A DNA stretch of 23,024 bases from Paulinella micropora (taxonomy: Eukaryota; Cercozoa; Imbricatea; Euglyphida), in assembly GCA_009731375.1 (NCBI GenBank), contig BJOX01000199.1:152852-175875 (forward strand). The letters run 5' to 3'. Below, piece by piece: positions 8,893 through 20,166 of the stretch. Each line of letters begins with the position of its first letter. Within the stretch, counting starts at the first letter, position 1. The notes under the pieces were generated by a model. The model saw nothing but the letters and a program-made list of their open reading frames with translations. It ran no database searches and had not been told where the DNA came from. The translations under genes were made by a program, and so were the position numbers.

Positions 8893-9455
8893 TCCGCGGG
8901 GCCAACGACGGACGCAGCGCGATCATAGGTCGCCTACCGTTGACGGTGGAATTCCAGAATGGCATGACATACACCATACATGTATTGGTTGTGCCGGATG
9001 TCCCTGGTACTATAGTGCTGGGCAAACCTGACCTCAAGATGATGGAGGCGCAGCTCCTCTTGGCTCAGGATGTTATTAAGTATATATGGAAAGGGACGAC
9101 ATGTGTCGGAGTACCCTATACTTAACTCCAGCCCGCAAGTGGCCCGGACCGTCACGGTCCGCAAGATCACTGAGTCCGTATAGGGGAAGGGCACAGGTGA
9201 CTTTGCCCTCCCGCACCAACCATACCACATGATATACGGACGCAGCAACGTGTAACGCCTGCTGGCACAGCATTGGTATACACGAATGTCTATGTCCCGG
9301 AGTTGACCGGCCCATGGGCGGACTTCGAGGATTTGGCGGTCAAACGGGAGGCCCAAATCTTGCTCCTACAGAAGCAGGAGGAATCATGGCACGGGTTTGA
9401 CCAAACCTACCTCTATGGAGGCAGGCAGAGGCAACCACACGAATCATGTTCATAA
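8893..9455 (+). pseudogene. Retrotransposon pol remnant (protease C-terminal part and linker)
   Basis: Bases 8893-9125 encode GRLPLTVEFQNGMTY, then VLVVPDVPGTIVLGKPDL, then MMEAQLLLAQDV. This resembles the second half of a Ty3/gypsy-type retroviral aspartic protease (hydrophobic-hydrophobic-LG-x-x-L). The catalytic Asp-Ser/Thr-Gly half is absent, because the MITE abuts on the left. After a stop at 9123-9125 a second frame (about 9240-9455) reads QRVTPAGTALVYTNVYVPEL, which fits the stretch between protease and reverse transcriptase in such elements. No reverse transcriptase motif follows. This is a decayed fragment, and the family is inferred from patterns only. Confidence 0.5.
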
Positions 9456-9834
9456 GTGTTAAGTCTAGTCTAGTCTTTCATGCGTCCAAACGCCTCACAG
9501 AGGATGACGATGTCATGGAAAAGCTACGACAATGGTATAAGGGATCGGAACCCATCCAGCCCGAGAGTTTGGCGAAGGTGCCGAAGCTCTTGGCGGACAG
9601 GTTAGATCGGGGTGAGGACATCACCATCATACTCCCGATACACCCCACCGTGATGTGGTGGAGGGATGTATCGGATAGGGTGGTCGATGACCCGATACCG
9701 ATACCCAGTCGACAGGCAAAATCGCTCATGTCCTTCAGGCTCGGATCAGTACAGGACGGTCTGACACCCAGTCATAGGGACACTCCGTTTCTTGCGGGGT
9801 TTTCCCTTTGGCTTGTTGTTTGGGTTCAATTCTG
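9456..9834 (+). pseudogene. Unidentified open stretch after the pol remnant
   Basis: The frame opened near 9446 runs to 9835 and includes DDVMEKLRQWYKGSEPIQPE, LADRLDRGEDITIILPIH and VMWWRDVSDRVVDDPIPI. Composition is protein-like and it follows the pol remnant in order, so it may be more of the same element. I recognise no family. Confidence 0.3.
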
Positions 9835-9944
9835 ACTTCCCTTTCTGTTATAGAAGTGGAGGTTAGCCTTGAACCAGTTGTGTTCATTATTATATAAATT
9901 CTCTTTTTCCTTGAGCTCGTAAGGGTAAGACCAAGTGTCTTGTT

Positions 9945-10003
<59 letters not shown>
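9945..10003. repeat. (CA)n(TA)n microsatellite
   Basis: Compound dinucleotide array: ACAC to about 9968, then TATA to 10003. Confidence 0.95.
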
Positions 10004-10006
<3 letters not shown>

Positions 10007-10092
10007 AATGACTCTTGAAATGATAGCAGTCTTGAACGACGCTGACTCAGTGAGTCGAACTCCAATCCAAATCATGACGGCGTGCCTCAAGT

Positions 10093-10098
10093 TTTATT
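10093..10098 (-). terminator. Putative poly(A) signal AATAAA
   Basis: The minus strand reads AATAAA about 110 bases downstream of the TAA stop (10208-10210) of the J/SAP gene. Position and orientation fit a cleavage/polyadenylation signal. No transcript evidence is available. Confidence 0.4.
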
Positions 10099-10207
10099 TC
10101 TAGTACCGGTAATATTATTAATAATACCAGGTAATATTACCCCCCGTATTCATCACCAAAATCAGATCGGCTATGGAATCATTCTTGAAAACCAAACCCA
10201 TTCCTGG

Positions 10208-10550
10208 TTAGGGTTCCCATTCTGAATCAGAATTTTCATCTTCATCATCATCTACCCAACTGTCTTTTCTGGCTTTCTTTTTCTTATTTGCAATCTTTTT
10301 CTTCTTTGTGGAGGCCCGTTTTTTCGTCGGAGCAGGCTTTTTGCGCTTTTTCTTCAAGGGCTCTTCGGAATCAGATGAGCTATTGTTTTGGTCAGACACA
10401 GACACATTCTCATCGTCGTCAGCAGCCTCAGGCGCGGCTAACAGGAGAGGCCGCGCTTCAGCCTTGGGCTTGGGCTTGGGCTTGGCACGTTTGGCCGGGG
10501 CAAGCAAGGCAGGCCGCGCAGTAGCCAGTTCGTCATCCACGCCCGAATAA
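10208..10550 (-). CDS. J/SAP gene: last exon, nuclear Lys-rich and acidic tail
   Basis: The acceptor GTGTCGATCAG ends at 10551. One base completes the Ala codon split at 10717, then 113 codons run to TAA at 10208-10210. It begins YSGVDDELATARPALLAPAK, followed by Lys-Pro repeats (PKPKPKAEA), a Ser/Asp stretch (SSSDSEE), a dense basic segment (LKKKRKKPAPTKKR, KKKKIANKKKKARK) and an acidic end (WVDDDEDENSDSEWEP). The basic run fits a nuclear localisation signal, and alternating Lys-rich and acidic tails are common in chromatin proteins. Single Ser/Glu clusters resemble casein kinase 2 sites. Confidence 0.85.
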
Positions 10551-10964
10551 CTGATCGACACACAACAAGCCAACATTCCCACACGCACTCACCCATACAA
10601 AAATCTGCGAACACACACCAGCAGACCAGGCCACAACACATACTGAACATCAGAGCAAGTCGCTGGTAAAATACAAGGCACAGAGTTGTGTGAGGCAAAG
10701 TGGGGGAGATGCTTACGCCTCGCGTTCCATTTCCTCGATGATCTCTGCCTTGTGCTTGCTGCGAATCACCAGACCATGCGCCGCCGCTACAGCCTGCGAG
10801 CGAGTAGGTGAGTGAGTAAGTATGTAAGTAAGTGAGTATGAAGTCTGAGGTAGGTATAAGAAAGTACATAAGTACGTACATAAATACACAAATACATGTA
10901 CATGTACACATGTATACATATACGCATACATACATACATACATACATATATATACATACATACA

Positions 10965-10995
<31 letters not shown>

Positions 10996-11590
10996 CATAC
11001 ATACACATAAATACGTAGTATACACATAAATACGTAGTAAGTAGTAGACCTTAAGTTTCTGAAGAGACAGGGCTCGCAGATTTGGGGGCAGTGAATCATA
11101 CATATATAAATAGATGTACATAAGTACATAGTACGTACCTTAAGTTCCTGAATGGACAATGCTTGCAGGTTGGGTGGGAGTGAATCCGCAGTCAGCGAAC
11201 TGCGGCTTGCACCCCGTCGCTTCTGCACGACATAACATATAACATGACATTACATAACATAACATAAGGTTTGAGGGGAGTGCATCCGCAGTCAGCGAAA
11301 TGCGGCTTTGACACCTCCGCTTCTGCATGACGTAGCATGACATTTCATGATATGACAGAAGATAGCATAACATAACATAACATAACATAACATAACATAA
11401 CATAACATTCACAACATAACATGACATAGTCCATGCAAACACGAGATGAGAAGGACAAGCCCTTATCTTATCTTATCTTATCTTATCTTATCTTATCTTA
11501 TCTTGTCTAATCTTATCTAATCTAATCTTATCTTATCTTATCTTATCTTATCTTATCTTAAGGCCGTCCGCTCAGTGCGTTGGTTGTGTG

Positions 11591-11625
<35 letters not shown>

Positions 11626-11862
11626 CATGCTCAAGAGCTATGCTGAGCCAGGCAGGAGACTTTGCCCTCGAGGAGCAGCGGCCCGCCCGCGGTTCCCGCA
11701 GAGGGGAAGTCTCGCAAACTGGTCAGGCGCGCGATCAGTTCATCTTGCTCCAGATCCTCCAACTCCTCCTTGTCCATCACCTCCCCCGTAATCGCAGCCG
11801 CCTCCAGCACCTGTGTATGTATGTATGTATGTATGTAATATATGTATGTATGTATGTATGTA

Positions 11863-11897
<35 letters not shown>

Positions 11898-12800
11898 ATT
11901 ATATATCCAGCGCCATACAACACGCAAGCTATGAACAACAGCAGAGCGAAATAGACCGACTTGAACTCGATGTTCTCTACCTATATTTGAGCACAACAAA
12001 TATTCTGAGCACGTCATTAGAAAGTCTTCATGATTTTTTTAACGATGGCTTAGGCATTTAGATAGGACTCTAATCTACGGAGAACAGTGAGATCAAGTTG
12101 CAGAATTCTGCCCTTTGAATGACACACATGCATCCTCCGCGCCGAGCAAGGTTGCGCAAGCAGTCTAGCTTTCTCAAGGCTGGAGAGTATTGCTGAGGAC
12201 ATTTAGGGGCAAAATAGGCCAAGTTTGAACTCATGTTTCTCCCATCAACTAAAAATGCTAAAAGCGAATCATTTGAGAGCCCTGGTCTTGAGCTTTTTAA
12301 TGACGACGTCAAATATCCGTAGCTCTCCTATCGACAGAAAGCTGATATCAAAACCGGACGATTTTCCATCTTGAATGTCCTCATTAATCAAGGATGGGTT
12401 GGAGAACGAACGTATGTATGTATGTATGTATGTATGTATGTATGTATGTATGTATGCACGTACGTACGTATGTATGTATGTATATGTGTAGAACGGACCA
12501 TCGCTCGAAGATGACTCGCACTCAAGAGCCAGAGCTGCTCCTAATATGTATGTATGTATGTTTATATGTATGTATGTATGTATGTATGTGTGTATATGTA
12601 TGTATGTATGTATGTATATGTATGTATGTATGTATGTATGTATGAGATGCAAAAGAGCTTATGAAAACAAAGATAACCTTACATGGACTCAACTCTTTCA
12701 AAATTATCATTATTTCTTTTCCGTGCGTGCATTTGTTATATCCGTACTAGAATGGAATGTATGTATGCATGTCTCTGTGTTGGGGGTGCATCATGCCTTG

Positions 12801-12874
<74 letters not shown>

Positions 12875-13677
12875 GCTATCTACCTTGCGTCCACCTAGTG
12901 CTTGCCACGCCGCCTTGGCGCCAGCCTACATACATACATACATATATACACAAAGAGAACACATACGTATATACATAAATACATACATACATACATACAT
13001 ACATACATGCATTACATGTTTAAGTACGGCGGGTTGCCAAGAGCGAACCAGCCAACATGGCAAGGCGGGTAGATGGACAATCCACGACAACACATCGAAT
13101 GTATGTATGTATGTATGTATGTATATATGCATGCATGTATGCATGTACGTGTGTACGTGTATATATGTATGTATGTATGCGTGCATTTATCTATGGTATT
13201 GTATATATACGTATGGGAAAAGGCTGCTACATCTTCCTGGGCGTGGTGCAGGTTTTCTTTGCGCTCCGCTTCCTCCTTCGCGCGTGCTTTTTTTTTCTAT
13301 ACAAAGGGTGCAATCAGGGTTAGGGGAGCGCTTTGCGTTTCTGTGAGGGTTAGAGCGCTTTGCGTTTATGTACAAAACACATTCAATCAGGGTTTGGGGG
13401 CCGCTTTGTGTTTTTGTTTTATACAAATAGCAAAGGGTGAGGGTTAGAGCGCTTTAGGTTTATGTACAAAACGCATGCGGAGCGGGTTTGGACGGACCCC
13501 CCCCCCCGGTGGGGGTGGGGGGTGGGGTGGTAATTTATTTATACATGTATGACCTGATGTGTTTGGATCTTGTCGGAATCTGTACACGACATCAGGTGCA
13601 ACGTCTTCTCCTGCAAATGGGGCACAACACAGTAGATAGGTAGGTAGGTAGGTAGGTAGTAGATATAGATAGATAGC

Positions 13678-13746
<69 letters not shown>

Positions 13747-14139
13747 GACCATGTGCTCGCAAGGCCGCACTCTGCATATGTGGGCGGACAGGGAGAAGGA
13801 GAGAGAGGGGCAATGGAGATGGAGATATATATAGAGAGAGAGAGGGGGGAGAGGGAGAGAGAGTGGAAGAGATGGAGAGAGAGAGAGAGAAAGAGAGAGA
13901 GAGAAGTGGATGGGGACGTGCTCATCCATGTCGGAATTCTCGGAAAAGTCTTTACCACACCTACACAATGTGTTTTGTGTAGGATGACAATCTTTGCGAT
14001 AAAGCCCTCCCTCTCTTAGCGAATCATCACATTTCTCAGCTATATATATATATATATATATATGCGTGTGTGTGTGTGTGTGAGTAAGTGAGTGAGTGAG
14101 TGAGTGAGTCAGTGAGTGAGTGAGTGAGTGAGTGTGTGC

Positions 14140-14170
<31 letters not shown>

Positions 14171-14722
14171 TACATATTAATCTATATTGTTATGACCTGG
14201 GACAGGAATCGCTTAAGCCCAACGTGAAGCTCTAACACAAGATAGAAAGATAGATAGATAGATATGTTTAATGTTTAATCTATGGGCGTGGCTTAGCTTG
14301 AAAAGCCATGGCCTCCTATACTACCCCCGGACAAGAACTTTCAGCACCGGCCAAGCTGCACACCAACCACTGTCTCGCTGTGGTTGGTGTCTGTGCCCAG
14401 TTCAAGCCGAAAGGTAGCCGAGCCCTTTTGAACTATACGGGACAACACTAGAACACTCCCCAGGAGCGCGTGCCCTAAGGAGATGATGCCATGAGCAAGT
14501 CGAGGTTTCAGGAGTTCACGCTCGTTGTGAGTTACCTTTCTACAACCCCGACTTCATCAACCCTTTGCATCACGCCCCGACTTCATCAGCCATGGTCAGG
14601 AGTTGGTTGCCTGTTTAGCCCTTGCGCTGCGCGCGATTAACGGCGGACACAAAATCGTCATTGTAGGAGATAGTTAGATCTGAACCCTAGGCTGAGTTGC
14701 CAGTGGCAGAGACCGTCTCCAG

Positions 14723-14772
<50 letters not shown>

Positions 14773-15079
14773 TTGCATAACGCGCGCATGCGCTCGTCAA
14801 TTTAAGTAGAAATATATATGTGCGAATCTGCATATATGAATCTATGCATATATGCGTGCATGAATCATACATTCATACATACATACATACGTACATACAT
14901 ACATACATACATTACAATAAATATGCTAAATTTACGTACGCGTTCTTCAACCTCGTCGCTGTCGGCCGCGCCCCGCGCCTGGCCTCTAACACACAATCAA
15001 GCAACAAGTAAGCAAATGTTTACACCGACTATAGGAAAGATATGTATGCGAGATGTGTTTGGTCTAACTCTTTTCTTCG

Positions 15080-15124
<45 letters not shown>

Positions 15125-15222
15125 TCCTCTTATACGAGGTGTGATTGTACTATACCGTTTCCTTCTTGCCAGCTTGGCCGCGCGCTTCCGCTGTCGCGCA
15201 ACAGCTTCCTATGATGGGCAGG

Positions 15223-15305
<83 letters not shown>

Positions 15306-15374
15306 ATCTATATCTATATCTATATCTATAGACATATCTATCTATCTATCTATATCTCTATCTCTATCTCTATC

Positions 15375-15461
<87 letters not shown>

Positions 15462-15610
15462 CCTACCTACCTACATACCTACATACATACATACATACAT
15501 ACATGCATGCATACATAAATAAATACATATACATATACATACATACATACATACATGGTATACATACATACATATACATACATACATACACATACATATA
15601 CATACATACA

Positions 15611-15642
<32 letters not shown>

Positions 15643-16477
15643 CATACATACATACATACATACATATACATACATACATACTACTACTACTACTACTACT
15701 ACTACTACATAAATACACAGACCTCCTTCAGGGTGGCTCTCACCTCCTTCATCACCCTACACATTTACACACACAGACTTCACCCTTAACACATTTACAT
15801 GTACAGACAGTATGAGTGTGGCAGCCTGGAACTACCCCCCCCCCCCCGAAAACCAACAACAACAACAACAACAACAACAACTACTATAACTACGACTTAC
15901 ACAGACAATCATGCGCAAACGCACAACACACGTGCCAACGCTGCAACCAAACAAGAAAAATAGAAACGAAAAGACAAGGCGAGACCGGTCGCTAATGTGA
16001 TACAGCCAAAAACCAAACTCCTTGCCCTATAAATTAATACACACATACATACATACATACATGAATACATGCATACATGCGTACATACAGACAGACATAC
16101 AGACAGACATACGGAAAGACATACAGAAAGACATACAGAAAGACATACAGACAGACATACGTACATACATACATACATACATACGTACATGAATACATAC
16201 ATACATACATACATACATACATACATACCATACATACATACATACATACATACATACATACATACATACATACATACATACATACGTGCGCACATACATA
16301 CATACATACATACATACATACATACATAAATGCATACATACATACATACATACATACATACACACCTTGCACGTGTCTCGACCGCACGTGATCTTGCGAT
16401 TGTAGTCCTAGGACAAAACATAAATGCATACATGCATACATAACTACATACAGATAGATAGATATAGTGGATAGATC

Positions 16478-16552
<75 letters not shown>

Positions 16553-18460
16553 CTTGCGGTTATAACCCTAGCCCAAGCGCATGGAAACAGACAGACAGAC
16601 ATAAATGCATACATACATGATAAATCCATACATACATACATAGTTATATACACACACATACATACATACATACATACATACATACATAATTATATACACA
16701 CGTACACACATACATAGACACATACATACATACATACATACATACATACATGTCGTCAGTGTTAGTGGATACCTCGGGTGAGTATTCAAAGATACACGCA
16801 CATACATACACACATACATACATACATACATACATACATACATACATTTCTAGCGGATACCTCAGGCGAGTATTCAAAGGGCTTCTTGCATCTCGGACAA
16901 TCGTGGATAGCTGTACAGTACATACATACATACATACATACATACATACAAACAAACATACAAACATACAAACATACAAACATACATAAATACATACGGC
17001 CGGCACAAAGTCGAACGACACAAACAAACGACGTGCAAAAGACAAAAACACACCGACGTGCAAGTGGCAGGAACAAGAGAACAGTCGCAACAACAAGGAT
17101 AACGACAATCACGACAGCAATACAGCAACGACAACATCGACAACAACATTACGGGGAAGAGAGACTGAGAGGGGGTAGGGGTTACATACATTACATACAT
17201 TACATACATGACATACAGTATACATAATACATATATCGACCGGTCATGCAGCCGAACTCACACAAGCAAGTCGCACACACGTAACTGCGTAGGCCCTGCA
17301 TCAGTAGTGTGTAGGCGTACCTACAAAAACCACCCCGGCCTTTGTAACCAAGGCTCAATCTACACTAACTCCCGAAATTTCGGGTGCGAGAGCCACCCCT
17401 GGTCAGCAAAAGCTGGCCCGGGTGGCCTCTCTCGCATTTTCGCTGGTAAAGAATATGTTTTTTTTTTCTGAGAAGAGGCAGGGAGGGGCGGTGTGGGTGG
17501 GGGGAAGAGTGGAGAAGAGACTTACGGCGGGTTGCCTTCAAGGTCGCGTCCGCCCCTGCAATATAAACACAGGACAGCATTGTGTGTGTATGTATGTATG
17601 TGTGTAAGTGTGTGTGTGTGTGTGTGAGCAAGTGCGCATAAAGGTGCAGGTAGGTTGGTATATATGCAGGTGTATGCATGCTGTACGAATGTATGTAAGT
17701 ATGTAGCGGAGTAGGGTGGTTTGCGGTGTGAGTGTACATAGAGAGAAGAGATAGAGGGGGGGGAAGAGGGGGGGCTGAAAGGGAGAGAGAGACAGGAGGG
17801 ATATATATATCCTGATATTTGTGTGTGTGTGTGTGTGTATGAGAGAGAGAGAGAGAGAGAGAGAGAGGTTGAAGGCAGGGTGCATTACCAGGGCGTGCGG
17901 CAGCGGGGGCAGCGCACGTTCGTCCGCACACAGCCTACACCACACCAGCCACCGCGTCCTGCCTACCCGTCGAATTTCGCCACAAATCACCACCTTCTTT
18001 GACCGCAAGTTGCGGAAATTTTCGCGCAAAAATTAGCTACAGGCCCGTTCACACTCACCACCTCCCTGCGGGTGCCCCTGGTCAAGTGTGTGTGTGGTCC
18101 TGACAACCACGGCCTCGGGTGGAACTGTCGCACCCAAGGCCCGAAATTTCGGGGTGGGGGCATGACCGGAGCGTGCGATCAGAATCCATACTACACTATC
18201 CCCATATTTTGGTTTCGGGTGCGAGAGAGCCACCTTAGGCCATCTTTTTCTGGTCTGGTGGCTTTCTCACCCGAAACCCGAATTTTTGGGATTGTGTAGA
18301 GGAATCGTGAAGGCGGACCAACGTTTCCGCGGCTGATCTTGTGCAGTGGCTGGGCTTCTTGCTTGCTGTACCGAGGCTCCTCCTCCTCCACCTCCTGCAC
18401 AGTACATATGTATATGTACATACGTACGTAGATACATGCGTACATACATACATACATACA

Positions 18461-18492
<32 letters not shown>

Positions 18493-19054
18493 CACATACA
18501 TACACACAACACACACATACATACATACATACATACATACATACATGTACATACATACATACACACAACACACACATACACACATACATACATACATACA
18601 TACATACATACATACATACATACATACGTGTGATACCTCCTTAGGCCTCGAGAGCTCGTCCAGAGCCTTGACCAGCAGCTAAAGCGTACAAAAAACGAAC
18701 ATATATACAAAGAGACAGAGAGGGAGACAGTGAGAGATGGGGGGGGGGGGGGGGGGGAAGGNNNNNNNNNNGAGTTAAAGATTCGATTACTCTCAACTAC
18801 TATCAACTTTTTTCTGTCAACTGTACATAACTACCTCCCACCTACCCACCTAGCCTACCTACCGATCTAACTCTATCTATCGACTTGCCTGAAACGACTT
18901 GGTGGCTTGCTCGAAGCCCTGCAGCTTGTCTGGGTGGATCACCAAACTCAGCTGTTGAACAGAGACACACACACACACACACAAAACAGAACAAGACAAA
19001 ACAAGACAAAACAAGACAACAACAACAACAACAACAACAACAACAGGAGATAAG

Positions 19055-19108
<54 letters not shown>

Positions 19109-20129
19109 TTNNNNNNNNNNCTGGTCCAGCACAAGCATATCAGGCCCATTCTACCATACCCCGAAATTTTGTATGTCAATACATGTACGTTGAGGACCTT
19201 GAGGTAAGCTTTGCGCATTTGGGCCACTGGGGAGGACGTCGTCAACCGCTAAGCACAGCATTTAAATTTAGGCTTGACCGGCTTGGCCAAACAAACCTTT
19301 GGAAAAGAGACAAGGATGATACTAATCAAGCAAGTAAGTAAGTGTTACCTGATTGCTGGGAGTGGCGAGGTTCAAAATGTCCAGCCATGCCTCCTCCTGC
19401 AACCAAAATACCGGAATTTCGGTCAGTTTTCCATTTTAGTTCAGCTTGCACACCGCAAAACCAGAGCAAAATCAGCGAATTTTGCGATTGCGACTGCAAC
19501 ATAAAAATGAACAAATAATTGACTAACCAGGCAGGTAGGTAGTTCGAAGGTAGGTAGACAGACAGATGCATTTACTAATTGATTTATTTAGTTACCTCGC
19601 CCAGGCGCAGCACCTCGGTCGCCACCTCTTGGGGGCTTGGCAAGCCGCCCTGGCCGTTGCTGCTGCTGCTGCTGCTGCCGCTGCCGCCGCTGTCGCCCTG
19701 GTGTTGGCTGCCGCCGCGCCCTTTCTTGGACTTGAGAAAGTTCACCAGCGCCTCCAGCAACTCGTCCTGCCATGACACACACACACACACATGTCTTTGG
19801 AAAAATGAGAATTTTTCGGCCAAAGTTGACGGGAATTACTGTCAACACATGCATGCTAATTCTATGGGACGTCCCCATGTGACAGGCAAGGTGGTTAGCA
19901 TGGCTTGGTAATGGGAGAGAAAAGGGGCTAGGAAGAAGGGGCACACACGCAGACAAGGGTTGAAGGAAAAGCTTGCCTGTGTTCCCTCGATCACCAGCAC
20001 GCCAGCCTGGGCAGTGGCTTTCTTGAGCTCCCCCATCTATGGGTCGGCCGCACACACCGCACACGTGAGGGCTGAGCTGTGGACCCCGACAACAAGAAAC
20101 AAACAAACAAACAAACAAACAAACAACAG

Positions 20130-20166
<37 letters not shown>

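Larger units (their letters stand above)
9835..10207. other. Non-coding stretch, including the 3' UTR of the minus-strand gene
   Basis: It contains a CA then TA microsatellite (9945-10003) and a 13-base palindrome GACTCAGTGAGTC (10044-10056). An AT-rich self-complementary block sits at about 10108-10140. Confidence 0.5.

Noticed and set aside
12926-13186. Possible exon at 13030-13095 on the minus strand (FDVLSWIVHLPALPCW)
   Set aside because: The gene strand has no AG acceptor in or just before this stretch, and the flanking exons already join in phase 0 without it.
13750-13771. 22-base segment with ATATGCAG before and GTCATC after
   Set aside because: Using it would shift the frame between exons 13960-13918 and 13610-13554, which fit directly.
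14640-14725. Possible tRNA-derived SINE with A and B boxes on the minus strand
   Set aside because: The A-like and B-like words are too close together and match poorly; no tRNA fold was found.
10866-16361. CRISPR-like regularly spaced repeats
   Set aside because: Units are plain tetranucleotide arrays without spacers, in a eukaryotic intron context.
17889-17934. Reading CVRTNVRCPRCRTPW as a second zinc knuckle
   Set aside because: Attractive, but the phase of the flanking exons requires the frame AVCGRTCAAPAAARP. Kept only as an alternative.
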